Part shown: positions 28,357-36,588 of the stretch, piece by piece
How positions within the stretch are numbered: the stretch's first letter is position 1
Layout: each line of letters opens with the position of its first letter
Assembly: GCA_002316385.1 (NCBI GenBank)
Contig: DCDL01000050.1
Location: forward strand, 1 to 64,000
Source of the DNA: Clostridium sp. UBA1056
GTDB taxonomy: Bacteria > Bacillota > Clostridia > Clostridiales > Clostridiaceae
DNA length: 64,000 bases
Direction: 5' to 3'
The notes under the pieces: model-generated
The model's database searches: none
What the model was told of the DNA's origin: nothing
What the model saw: only the letters and a program-made list of their open reading frames with translations
Position numbers and translations under genes: made by a program

Positions 28357-28541
28357 TCAAATTCTTTCTTATCTTTAGTTATACGGCCTGCTACAGTATC
28401 TTCCAAATTCTCAGATTCACTTATTTCTACTGGTGTGTATAATAGCGGCTCATGGTTATACTTTTTAATAACCTTTCTCATTTTTTTAATTTCATTAGCC
28501 ATTAATTTTTTTAATAATAATTGTCTTTCCTGTTTATTCAT
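28338..28541 (-). CDS. Hypothetical protein, probably the N-terminal half of a frameshifted gene
   Basis: 67 residues, rich in lysine and glutamate at the N-terminus. AAGGAGAG precedes ATG by about 7 nt, so translation starts here. No family is recognised. The natural continuation is in another frame (28144-28356). Confidence 0.5.
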   Translation of the reverse strand: MNKQERQLLLKKLMANEIKKMRKVIKKYNHEPLLYTPVEISESENLEDTVAGRITKDKKEFDFRLKT

Positions 28542-28609
28542 TTACATCTCTCCTTCGATATATCTCGTGTAGCCTAAGCCAAACGTACTGTATTTATTTA
28601 TTTTGTACA

Positions 28610-28636
28610 TAGACTACATATAAACAATGTAGTCTA
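28610..28636 (-). terminator. Hairpin after the DUF3888 gene
   Basis: A perfect 10-bp stem TAGACTACAT / ATGTAGTCTA lies 14 bp after the stop codon of the DUF3888 gene. No clear T-run follows. Confidence 0.4.
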
Positions 28637-28649
28637 TAATTAAGCTAAT

Positions 28650-29033
28650 TTAATATGGTTTCTTTATTATGTGTTGCCAGTTCCAAGGCAGTGGATAACT
28701 CTTAATGTGTTCAAATTCTTTAATCTCAACTGAACCAAATGCTCCAGTTTCAATTATCATCCTATCATCACCAACAGTATTAATTGGCCCAACAAATGGG
28801 TGTGCTATAACTTCTAATTCGATTAAATATCCACTTCCATATTTTCTTTTAGCACTTACTATATCTACACTATATGGAAAAACTATTGGCAATTCTGTCA
28901 AGTAATCTTTATAATAATTATTTATTTCTTTTTGTATATGTGGAATAAGTAATGAGATAGACACGTCTCGATATATTGCCTCTTTTGAATTTTCAGGTGG
29001 TTCAGATATCTTTTGGCTATTTAGCTTTTTCAA
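28650..29033 (-). CDS. DUF3888 domain protein without signal peptide
   Basis: About 127 residues. The body (SLLIPHIQKEINNYYKDYL, VDIVSAKR, HPFVGPINTVGDDRM, VEIKEFEHIKSYPLP) matches DUF3888. Members are usually exported, but here no signal sequence is seen. GGAAGGTG lies 6 nt before an in-frame TTG at 29033, which I prefer to the GTG at 29042. Function unknown. Confidence 0.6.
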   Translation of the reverse strand: MKKLNSQKISEPPENSKEAIYRDVSISLLIPHIQKEINNYYKDYLTELPIVFPYSVDIVSAKRKYGSGYLIELEVIAHPFVGPINTVGDDRMIIETGAFGSVEIKEFEHIKSYPLPWNWQHIIKKPY

Positions 29034-29042
29034 AGCAATCAC

Positions 29043-29528
29043 CTTCCATTATTTTATATTCCTTCATATAATTTATCTCTAATACCTCTAATATGTTCAT
29101 ATTTAATTCCCCTAGTTATGTCTTATTTTTCTCCCTCTCATAATTGTTACTTTTAGTTAATAAGTAGTATATAAATATTTTATAATACACAAATAAAGCC
29201 ATTGTAATAATAGGCTTAAAAAAGACTTTACATAGTTTTAGGTATAATTATTTTGTTAATCTAAAATACACAAATAAAAACTCTTATATTAAATTTTCTA
29301 AGAACTATTAAAAAAATTATTGGAATTAATTTGGCACGACAAATGTGCCTTTCTCATAAAATGACCCCTAAATATAATCCACAAATGATTATATTTTTAA
29401 TATGTATATACTTAATTATATCATATATTAACATTTATTCCAATATAATATATCACAAATATATACAATTGGAATAAATGTTAACTACTCTTTTTAAATT
29501 TAATTTAAAATTGATTAATTTACTATAA
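29043..29528. other. Gene-free stretch with a long inverted repeat
   Basis: No supported gene. A perfect 17-bp inverted repeat (29428-29444 with 29468-29484, arm TTAACATTTATTCCAAT) lies about 45 bp after the next minus-strand gene and may end its transcript or bind a regulator. Confidence 0.4.
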
Positions 29529-29786
29529 CTATTTTTCTCTCATCAGCAAGACATATTTACCATTTTCCATATCTTCTTTTACTTTTATAAATATTGTTTT
29601 TGACTTTTTATTCCCACCAAAAATATATTCTCCAGACTGACCTAGCTTTAATGTAGGTTCTATGGTGCTTGTATTTATACCACCCATATTAAATATTGAA
29701 TCAATTGCATTCTCTACTCCATGATAAGATAAATCATCTACATAAGCCACCTTAGATTCTTCTTTTAATAATTTTACATACTTCAT
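29529..29786 (-). CDS. Hypothetical small protein
   Basis: 85 residues with no recognised domain. GGAGAG precedes ATG. The gene lies alone in the mobile region. It is soluble with no membrane segment. Confidence 0.5.
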   Translation of the reverse strand: MKYVKLLKEESKVAYVDDLSYHGVENAIDSIFNMGGINTSTIEPTLKLGQSGEYIFGGNKKSKTIFIKVKEDMENGKYVLLMREK

Positions 29787-30035
29787 ACTTATCTCTCCTT
29801 ATACTATTTTATGTACATACTTGTACACATCCTTATTTACTTTTATATTATATAAAGTTAATATAATTAGTACACGTTATCTATATATTTTCATATGTTT
29901 AAATGTTATAGATTCTTTTTTTTGCTTTTCATAACATTTACATATTCCATCACTTTCTTCACTTAAAATTTGGAATTTAATTTGATTCATCAAACCACTA
30001 TTATTATCTTTTCATAAATAAAGATAAGATTTATT

Positions 30036-30218
30036 TTAAAATCCATACTTAATTATTTGAATTAATTTTTCTAAATTCTCATATTTATCACTTGCTAAAA
30101 TTTTATAATCACTAATATCTATTATTGCATATTCAGATGAAAAGGTATTTTCAACTATAATACATTTAATCCCTTTATCGGTTGTAAATTTAAATCCTTT
30201 ATACTCATGTTCTTTCAT
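30036..30218 (-). CDS. Hypothetical small protein
   Basis: 60 residues from an ATG that follows GAGG by 8 nt (a GTG 9 nt upstream is less well placed). The sequence is beta-rich (GFKFTTDKGIKCIIVENTF). No family recognised. Confidence 0.45.
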   Translation of the reverse strand: MKEHEYKGFKFTTDKGIKCIIVENTFSSEYAIIDISDYKILASDKYENLEKLIQIIKYGF

Positions 30219-30294
30219 CTTATTCACCTCTCTAAATATATTTAATTATATCATTTATATATTTCTTATCTGTTAAAGCTATCTACTAATTATT

Positions 30295-30786
30295 CTACTT
30301 TAGTATATAATTTCCTTTTATTTTACTATTAACACTTAATATTTTACAAAGTTCTTCTAGTATCATGTCATCTTTAGGTGGCTTGGACTGCTCTTGCTTA
30401 AGTTTTTGTTCCAGTGATTTAGCTTTGTTCTTTTCTTCAATTAATTGCTCTTTTAACGTTATGTATGCTTTATTAATAGATAATTTCTCATCATCTAGTT
30501 GTTGAATTAATTCTTCTGGTGCATTGTTATATATGTATTGTGCTTTTCTATATGTTTCTCCTGAACCAATATCTAAATCTTTGGCTATTTTATCTCTTGT
30601 ATTCCCTATACTACCCTCTGCAAAATCTTGCATAGGGTTAATCATTCTTTCTCTGGCAATTTTACTATATTCCTTTTTTAACTCTTCAGCCCACTTCGCA
30701 TTTTTACTAAAACTAAAATCCTTTCTATTTTCATTCTCAGATATCTCTAGTTTTAATTGATGTAAAGCATCTTGTACTGTCATCAC
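30295..30786 (-). CDS. ParB-like protein lacking the N-terminal domain
   Basis: 163 residues. The segment GSIGNTRDKIAKDLDIGSGETYRKAQYIYNN resembles the KorB/ParB helix-turn-helix found in plasmid and phage ParB-like proteins, and a coiled coil (about 110-140) follows. The ParB/sulfiredoxin nuclease domain normally in front is absent. Ribosome site is weak. It may be a truncated relic or a stand-alone DNA-binding protein. Confidence 0.5.
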   Translation of the reverse strand: MMTVQDALHQLKLEISENENRKDFSFSKNAKWAEELKKEYSKIARERMINPMQDFAEGSIGNTRDKIAKDLDIGSGETYRKAQYIYNNAPEELIQQLDDEKLSINKAYITLKEQLIEEKNKAKSLEQKLKQEQSKPPKDDMILEELCKILSVNSKIKGNYILK

Positions 30787-30829
30787 TCTAACTTCAATTT
30801 GATTATATTTTATTTTTATTTAAGTATGT

Positions 30830-31002
30830 AGTTTTTAATTATAATGTCGATAGTATATATGTAAGTATAAATTCGCTTTATTATGTAATTTGACATTATA
30901 TGTTGCTTGTATGGCAGAGTAGATGTTTCGGCATCTACTTTTTTATTAGTATCAACCTTTGACAAGTTTTGGTCAAGGGGTGATTAGTCGACACCCCTTT
31001 TT
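30830..31002 (+). ncRNA. Candidate plus-strand small RNA ending in tandem terminators
   Basis: Two good rightward terminators lie in tandem: AGTAGATG / CATCTACT plus six T (about 30914-30941) and GGGGTG / CACCCC plus six T (about 30976-31003). No plus-strand gene lies upstream, since the neighbours are leftward. A TATAAT near 30840 could start a transcript of 70-160 nt. This suggests a regulatory or antisense RNA. Confidence 0.4.
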
Positions 31003-31018
31003 TATTTTTTTGAAGTAA

Positions 31019-31309
31019 TTATAAAACTGTTAGCATGTAATTATCTAAATATAATGTATCTAAGTCACATTCATCCTCTTCTACATTGCTTACTGGTATA
31101 TCTATTTTATTTTCTATGTCACCTATATGTATGGCCAATCCATTATTATTACTCCAATAGTAATTAAACCCTCGCTCAAATACTATTACATTATCTTCAT
31201 CATTCTTATTAACTAGCACTACGTTATTCTCTTCAACATCTGCATTAGCAAAGAAACAATTGACAGTTTCCTTAATCTCGTTGATTTTTCTAGTTACATT
31301 TTTATTCAT
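31019..31309 (-). CDS. Hypothetical acidic protein
   Basis: 96 residues, acidic C-terminal half, no domain recognised. GGAGG precedes ATG by about 8 nt. Probably in one transcript with the 51-residue gene upstream. Confidence 0.5.
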   Translation of the reverse strand: MNKNVTRKINEIKETVNCFFANADVEENNVVLVNKNDEDNVIVFERGFNYYWSNNNGLAIHIGDIENKIDIPVSNVEEDECDLDTLYLDNYMLTVL

Positions 31310-31365
31310 TTTTTATATCCTCCCTATTTTTAATTGTGGTGCAAACTTACACCATTACTTGATTT

Positions 31366-31521
31366 TTAATATCCCCATTTCTCTTCAGCGAATATGTCCC
31401 AGGTGTCCCAACTCTTTTTCAAGTTATTTCTCTTTAAGAACTCTTCGTATTCTCTTTCGTTTCTTAATGCCATTTCTAGCATTATATATTCTTGTCTCAT
31501 TTCTTCTAAGTTTACAATCAC
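31366..31521 (-). CDS. Small hypothetical protein, GTG start
   Basis: 51 residues reading IVNLEEMRQEYIMLEMALRN and ending FAEEKWGY. A GTG follows AGGGGGATGGTAAA, a strong ribosome site at proper distance. The helical, charged sequence and tidy placement 57 bp before the next gene support coding. No family recognised. Confidence 0.5.
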   Translation of the reverse strand: MIVNLEEMRQEYIMLEMALRNEREYEEFLKRNNLKKSWDTWDIFAEEKWGY

Positions 31522-31733
31522 TTTACCATCCCCCTTGTGTGTTAAAACAGGCCGTTTGAAACGATATTTAATTTATTATCATATGTTTTATTTAAGTTAT
31601 TTATCTTATAGTTTTAGTATATCTCAAGATAGTGTATTTGTAAATAACATATTGAAAATATTTTTATTTTTTTACATTACCTTGAAATATATTATTTACA
31701 AGTATGATATAATATATTTAGGAGGTGTATATA

Positions 31734-31940
31734 GTGATAAAATTTAGACTAGCAGAATTACTAGAAGAAAAAAACGTAAGTAGATATAAGCTTTCAAAGG
31801 AAACTAAAATAGCTGACAATGCTTTAAAGAAAATCTGCAATAATGAAACTTCATCTATAAGCCTAGGAAACTTGGAAAAGATATGTAATTTTTTAGATTG
31901 CACAATTTCTGAATTTATGATAATTGTGGATGGAGACTAA
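31734..31940 (+). CDS. Cro/C1-type small repressor
   Basis: 68 residues consisting of one XRE helix-turn-helix (LAELLEEKNVSRYKLSKETKI, then ALKKICNNETSSISLGNLEKIC). GGAGG lies 8 nt before a GTG start, preferred to the GTG that overlaps the ribosome site. It is divergent from the leftward small genes, so it may act on the shared 200-bp intergenic region as an element switch. A terminator follows directly. Confidence 0.8.
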   Translation: MIKFRLAELLEEKNVSRYKLSKETKIADNALKKICNNETSSISLGNLEKICNFLDCTISEFMIIVDGD

Positions 31941-31968
31941 GGCCGTACCAAGGGGTATGGCCTTTTTT
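31941..31968 (+). terminator. Terminator after the Cro-like gene
   Basis: GGCCGTACC pairs with GGTATGGCC, followed by six T, one base after the stop codon. Confidence 0.85.
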
Positions 31969-32055
31969 ATTGTATAATAGCCTATTAAATGTTCATATTG
32001 GAACGAATAATTTTATAAAAAACTACTATACTAAAGATTAAGGTAGGTGAACATC

Positions 32056-32682
32056 ATGAGTAAATATAAAATATACAAACCTTTTAGTATGAAAAGAAGA
32101 ATTAAAAGCTATTTAAATCCTTGCAATATATTATTTACTTTATTTATGTGGATATTAATGGCATCAATAAGTTTGTTGAAAGCAATTATAAAAGTTATTG
32201 TCTATGATATTAAATACATCTACAACCTAATTCATTTTAGAAAAATCAATTATTCTCATAGACAAATAGAACGGATGATTAGAGAGATGTCACCTAGAGA
32301 ATTTGAAGTTTTTATATCTGAACTATACAAAAATATGGGATATGTTGTTGAACTCACTCCTGAAACCTGTGATGGTGGCAAGGATATTATTTTATATGAT
32401 AAAAACGAAAGTATGATTTATGTTGAATGTAAACATTTTGCTGAAAACAACTATGTCGGAAGGGAAATATGCCAGAAGTTGATTGGTAGCATAACTATTG
32501 ATGGTGCTGATAGTGGTGTTATTGTTTGCACTGGTAAATTCCATAAAAATGCATGGGAAGTATACTCTAAAATAGATAATTTAGAGCTGATTGATATGAG
32601 AGGTATAATGAAATTAGTTAGAGAAGTAGATGTTCATAATCTACCTAGAATATTTATGAAAACATTAGATTTAAGAATATAA
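32056..32682 (+). CDS. Membrane-anchored Mrr-type restriction endonuclease-like protein
   Basis: 208 residues. Two hydrophobic stretches (about 24-50) anchor the N-terminus. A Mrr_cat domain follows: REFEVFISELYKNMGYVVE, then D106-GGKD-II and YVECK (E124, K126), the PD-(D/E)xK catalytic set, then QKLIGSITIDGADSGVIVCTG. Such nucleases cut modified or foreign DNA (family knowledge). The membrane tether is unusual for Mrr and might place the nuclease near incoming DNA. ATG at 32056 is preferred over the upstream GTG because of AGGTAGGTG spacing. Confidence 0.75.
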   Translation: MSKYKIYKPFSMKRRIKSYLNPCNILFTLFMWILMASISLLKAIIKVIVYDIKYIYNLIHFRKINYSHRQIERMIREMSPREFEVFISELYKNMGYVVELTPETCDGGKDIILYDKNESMIYVECKHFAENNYVGREICQKLIGSITIDGADSGVIVCTGKFHKNAWEVYSKIDNLELIDMRGIMKLVREVDVHNLPRIFMKTLDLRI

Positions 32683-32684
32683 AA

Positions 32685-32725
32685 AGATATAGGATATAGT
32701 ATAAAATACTAACTATCCTATATCT
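32685..32725. terminator. Terminator after the Mrr-like gene
   Basis: AGATATAGGATA pairs with TATCCTATATCT across an 17-nt loop. Confidence 0.6.
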
Positions 32726-32748
32726 ATATTTAATTTATGACACCCTTA

Positions 32749-33102
32749 TTAAAATAAATCATCAAATAATCCTTCTAATTCTGAGGCAGTAAATGATGTT
32801 TTTATATTACTTGTTTCTTTTATAGAATTTGATGAATTGTTGTTGATGTTTATATGAGTTCTTTTTATTTCCTCTGCTTTTTCTTCATTACTTTCATCTA
32901 CATCCGCAATATCTATTAAATTTAAATATACTTCCATAAAATTTTCTTTGATATTATAGGTACTATGTTCATATAAATAAAAAAATATCTCATTTCCTCT
33001 TCTTATTTGTATTTCTGCGTGTTCAATGGGAAAGATGCTTAAAATCTCTGTGTTTTCTGTTGTGTATAAAACCTCTCTATCACTTATTAATCTTATTTTC
33101 AT
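32749..33102 (-). CDS. Hypothetical protein
   Basis: 117 residues. The N-terminal half is beta-rich (IRLISDREVLYTTEN, IFFYLYEHSTYN). An asparagine/serine-rich linker precedes a short acidic tail ending EGLFDDLF. GGAGG precedes ATG. It resembles small phage replication-associated proteins in style, but I recognise no family. It is convergent with the Mrr-like gene. Confidence 0.45.
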   Translation of the reverse strand: MKIRLISDREVLYTTENTEILSIFPIEHAEIQIRRGNEIFFYLYEHSTYNIKENFMEVYLNLIDIADVDESNEEKAEEIKRTHININNNSSNSIKETSNIKTSFTASELEGLFDDLF

Positions 33103-33359
33103 CACTCTACCTCCTATTTATTTGCATTTTATTATATTATATCATAGATGTAATATTTTTCCACATGATTACTATAGATGAATAAGAATAATTTTATTGT
33201 AATTAGATTCCATTTACTACATCTTAAAATAATACTAGTGGTTTTGAGTGCAAATATAAAAACTCCCATGACATTCAATCTTAAAACCATATTCTTATAG
33301 TTATATTTATATAGACCTTAGAATAAATATATTTATATAATTATTTAGGAGGTATTACA

Positions 33360-33644
33360 ATGAATGATAATAAAGAATATACAGAGAAGTTAAAACTTCT
33401 TTTAAAAAAAGAAAATGATGATTGGACTAGAAACGATACACTCAAAGCTATTGATTACTTAAATGGACTATTTTATGACTTTGAATTTAAATATAATAAT
33501 TTAGATAAAGAAGAACTTGTATACGGTCTTAGGAAACTATCTGATATATTCTACGGATTTAGTCAAAATGGAGATAATGGAGTTCAATGGGAATTTAAGA
33601 GTGCTATTATAGGGTTTTGCAGAAGGTTAAAAATTTTACAATAA
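33360..33644 (+). CDS. Hypothetical helical protein
   Basis: 94 residues, mostly helical, with many charged residues. GGAGG lies 8 nt before ATG. No family recognised. It stands alone on the plus strand. Confidence 0.5.
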   Translation: MNDNKEYTEKLKLLLKKENDDWTRNDTLKAIDYLNGLFYDFEFKYNNLDKEELVYGLRKLSDIFYGFSQNGDNGVQWEFKSAIIGFCRRLKILQ

Positions 33645-33650
33645 TAAAAA

Positions 33651-33674
33651 AGGACTACCTAATTTGGTAATCCT
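33651..33674 (-). terminator. Hairpin terminating the HEPN gene
   Basis: AGGA-TACC pairs with GGTA-TCCT. On the minus strand it is followed by six T, so it ends leftward transcription from the HEPN gene. Confidence 0.5.
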
Positions 33675-33764
33675 ACTTAAAATAAAATTTCTATTATTAT
33701 AAAAATTATAATCTTTTAGGGCTATTCACCCTTTCAATGACCTTTTAACTATATAAATCATTAA

Positions 33765-34379
33765 CTACACTTTTAATGTATCTTTAATACTAGATATAGA
33801 ACACAACCTAAATTTGGCACGTTCTTGTGAATCAATATTTTCAATCTCTTCTGCTAATATCTCTAATGTTTTAATAGATTTACTTGCTACCTTTGTTAAG
33901 TTATCATCTTTGGATTCAACTTTTTCCAAAAAATCTTCAATATTACTCATCTCTATTGGTGTTGACTTATTATGTACTATAGAATTTCTACATTGAATCA
34001 ATTCTTTTAATCGACAATATCCTTCTCCACTTTTGTCAATACTTTTACCTGTTATCATCTTAGGAATTATCACCCACTTACTAATGATATCCAATTTATC
34101 TAAGTGGTCTTTCATAATATTATCTCCTAACCTTCTTGCCCCATAATCATATATATATGATTCAACAGCTAATGCTGAAAATACTATTATACTTAAAATA
34201 TATTTATTTTGCTCTGTTTCTATCATAGACTTTTCATAAGATATATATTGATAATTTTCTTCCGTCAACTTGATTCCATCGTACTTTTTTAACTCTTCAT
34301 TGCACTTATTTAACAATTCACTATCTCTTCTTGCAATTGCTGTAAAATCGGAACCTAGACCCATTCTAGCTGAACACAT
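33765..34379 (-). CDS. Probable HEPN-domain protein
   Basis: 204 residues, all helical. It shows R131-NSIV-H136, the R-x4-H signature of HEPN ribonucleases, within LIQCRNSIVHNKST. A preceding helix ILSIIVFSALAVESYIYDYG is the typical first HEPN helix with ES. HEPN proteins are common toxin or abortive-infection effectors that cut RNA. GGGGGAG precedes ATG by 4 nt. It overlaps the end of a 72-codon frame by 25 nt. Its neighbours are nucleases with likely anti-phage roles. Confidence 0.6.
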   Translation of the reverse strand: MCSARMGLGSDFTAIARRDSELLNKCNEELKKYDGIKLTEENYQYISYEKSMIETEQNKYILSIIVFSALAVESYIYDYGARRLGDNIMKDHLDKLDIISKWVIIPKMITGKSIDKSGEGYCRLKELIQCRNSIVHNKSTPIEMSNIEDFLEKVESKDDNLTKVASKSIKTLEILAEEIENIDSQERAKFRLCSISSIKDTLKV

Positions 34380-34573
34380 AAAACTCCCCCTAATATTTGT
34401 AATTGTAATATAATACTAACATAGTTTAAAATATTAGTATATATACTCACATACGCCTCTGTAGCCTTTTGTGTAAGACTCTTAATCTTATCCCTACCTA
34501 TTTCATTAAAGAACTTTTCTTGCTCTTCCTGTGGCATTTTAGCCCATATTTTATAACCTACAGTTACTTTCAT
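34355..34573 (-). CDS. Small hypothetical frame upstream of the HEPN gene
   Basis: 72 codons. KVTVGYKIWAKMPQEEQEKFFNEIGRD looks coding, while the last 20 codons (NILNYVSIILQLQILGG) overlap the HEPN ribosome site and look like read-through. No good ribosome site is present. It could be a small partner of the HEPN protein or a truncated gene. Confidence 0.35.
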   Translation of the reverse strand: MKVTVGYKIWAKMPQEEQEKFFNEIGRDKIKSLTQKATEAYVSIYTNILNYVSIILQLQILGGVLCVQLEWV

Positions 34574-34613
34574 AGAACTAGATTCTATTAGAGATTGTGT
34601 TTATTTATAAAAA

Positions 34614-35882
34614 CTATTTTGATTTTAGTTTTAAAGATTCTCTATATTGTTCAGCTTCAACAGTATTCTTAAACTCAACAGTTTTGTCGTAATTTGATTT
34701 TATAACTTCTTTGATTTCATCTAAAGTAACATTAAAGAATTCCTTTCTTTTATTTATCATGTTTACTTTCTTACTATCAAAAGCCTTATGTAAAGCGTTT
34801 TCTAACGCAGGAGCATCTTCTGTAAAAATCATGGCATGTACATCAAAATTGAATGGTACAGAAGCACTTCCTAATTCATCTATTCTTTCCTGGGGATTAA
34901 GCCTACGAGTCATACCTATTTTATAAATATTCTCACCAAAAGCACCGATATTAGATATAACATATATATAACCCGCCTTTTGATTGCTCTGCCTATAGTC
35001 TACATCTTTTAACTCATCACTTAATTGACTTATTTTACTCTCAATATCATTTTGCTTTAATAATAGATTATTCCTTTCTTCGTCTGATAAATTGTTGTTA
35101 TTTAATTGTTTAGTTATATCATTCAAAGCATTATTAAAATGAGTTAAATCTTTTGTAATATTCTTCTTTGCTTCTTCTAATTCTTTTTGAAGTTTAGCCT
35201 CTTCTTTTAATCGTTCTCTTAGCTGTTTTTGCTCTTCTTTTTCTTCTTGTTTCTTGACTTGATATTCATAAGCTAAATTTAGCTCTTCTATTTTTAAATC
35301 TAAAAATTCACGAGTTAATTCTACTCTATTGGTTTCGTTAATTTTGTTTAAATCATCAAAAGATTTTTCTATTCTCTTTTTGATACTTTCGATATTATTA
35401 AACTTAACCTTTTCTACAACACTTTCGCATTCTACATTAAATGTTCTGATTATTTGTTTAATGTTATCATTTGTCATTTTTCTACCTTTGGCTGTACTTC
35501 CATCAATCGTCCAACCATCAAAATACTCAACAGCACTTTTATTTCTAATCATAGTTTTTTGTAAATCTCTTATGTTTTTAAGTCTTTCTTTATATTGTTC
35601 TGAATTAGCAAAATCATATAACGGTTCATACAAACCAAAACTTTGCATTAACAGTTCATCATTAAGAATAATTATTTGCTTTTGTATATTTTCTAAATCA
35701 TTTTGTAGGTTAAGTTTGTTTTGCTCCATATCAGCTAGCTCTTTTTCTAAATCTGTCTTTTGTATTTGGAATTTTTCAATACAATTAAGTCCTGACATTT
35801 CCCTTAACTGTTCGTTATCTTCCTTTAATCGTGCATATTCTTCTTTTAATCGTTCTAATTCTTTATTTTTAAACAATGACAT
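34614..35882 (-). CDS. DUF4041 and GIY-YIG nuclease domain protein (SNIPE-like)
   Basis: 422 residues in three parts: a coiled coil (about 5-75), a DUF4041 region (about 90-200, with YFDGWTIDGSTAKGRKMTND) and a C-terminal T5orf172/GIY-YIG domain beginning GYIYVISN near 305 and followed by IYKIGMTRR. A second long coiled coil (about 210-300) links them. DUF4041 plus GIY-YIG is the architecture of the SNIPE anti-phage nuclease, which cuts phage DNA during entry; that protein has a membrane helix, not evident here. A defence role is therefore likely but inferred. Confidence 0.75.
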   Translation of the reverse strand: MSLFKNKELERLKEEYARLKEDNEQLREMSGLNCIEKFQIQKTDLEKELADMEQNKLNLQNDLENIQKQIIILNDELLMQSFGLYEPLYDFANSEQYKERLKNIRDLQKTMIRNKSAVEYFDGWTIDGSTAKGRKMTNDNIKQIIRTFNVECESVVEKVKFNNIESIKKRIEKSFDDLNKINETNRVELTREFLDLKIEELNLAYEYQVKKQEEKEEQKQLRERLKEEAKLQKELEEAKKNITKDLTHFNNALNDITKQLNNNNLSDEERNNLLLKQNDIESKISQLSDELKDVDYRQSNQKAGYIYVISNIGAFGENIYKIGMTRRLNPQERIDELGSASVPFNFDVHAMIFTEDAPALENALHKAFDSKKVNMINKRKEFFNVTLDEIKEVIKSNYDKTVEFKNTVEAEQYRESLKLKSK

Positions 35883-35939
35883 ATCATCACTCCTCTTACA
35901 TTATATTATTATAATAACATATAAAGTATATTAATTTTA

Positions 35940-36588
35940 CTTAAGGCAATTATTTTACTAATCACTAAGTTCTTTTTATTATGTTTATGATAATGTTTAA
36001 ATAAAACTCTTGACTTTACTCACCGAAGGCTTCATTGTTTGGGAACGATGAGTTACTGAAGTGATATAGTTATTTTACCTACATCTATAAAAAATAATTA
36101 TAGACATAAGTAAAATAACTATTAATTTGTTTGGTTTACGATTGAGAACTTTGCTTAGTACTTCTATGTTACTGCTTAATGCACATTAGTTTTACCAATA
36201 TAAATCTATCCATATTGTTTTATTTATTACTAATGTTTACCCACCCCTTAGAGTGCTAGATTTCCTTCAAGCCGTTGTTTATAGGTTATTGGTCGCCTTC
36301 ACCTCTCATAATATTACTACCTTACACTTAAACACATAGAAGGGCATATAAGCGAATAATATTATGGCTATTTTATTGCATCGGCATAGCTAACCCATGA
36401 ACTTATTTAGAGTTGTTTCAAAGCTTGTGCAACTAACTTATCACTAAAAAAGTGTATAAGAAATAAAGCTCTTGCAACTATAATTTTTTTGAATTATAAT
36501 TTATAGTAACTAGAGTAGAGTTGCAAGGCTCTATAAAACAATATTAAATTTTCCAAAGGGTGAGTACTGCGAATACTTGCCCTTTATT
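35940..36588. ncRNA. Candidate large structured non-coding RNA
   Basis: About 650 bp with no gene, less AT-rich than its surroundings and packed with nested inverted repeats. Examples: AGTTATTTTAC / GTAAAATAACT (about 36066-36122), ACATTAGT / ACTAATGT enclosing AATAT / ATATT (about 36155-36235), a 12-bp CATAATATTATT-type pair near 36310-36370, TTGCAAC / GTTGCAA near 36470-36515, and AAGGG-AGTA / TACT-CCCTT near 36555-36585. The strand is unclear. The size and prophage setting resemble GOLLD and ROOL RNAs, but I cannot test that. Confidence 0.4.

Noticed and set aside
31394..31747. 117-codon plus-strand frame
   Set aside because: Overlaps the better supported 51-residue leftward gene and the Cro-like gene start; composition is that of antisense sequence.
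35329..35934. 201-codon plus-strand frame opposite the DUF4041 gene
   Set aside because: Shadow of the coiled-coil coding strand; low-complexity S/L/F composition and no ribosome site.
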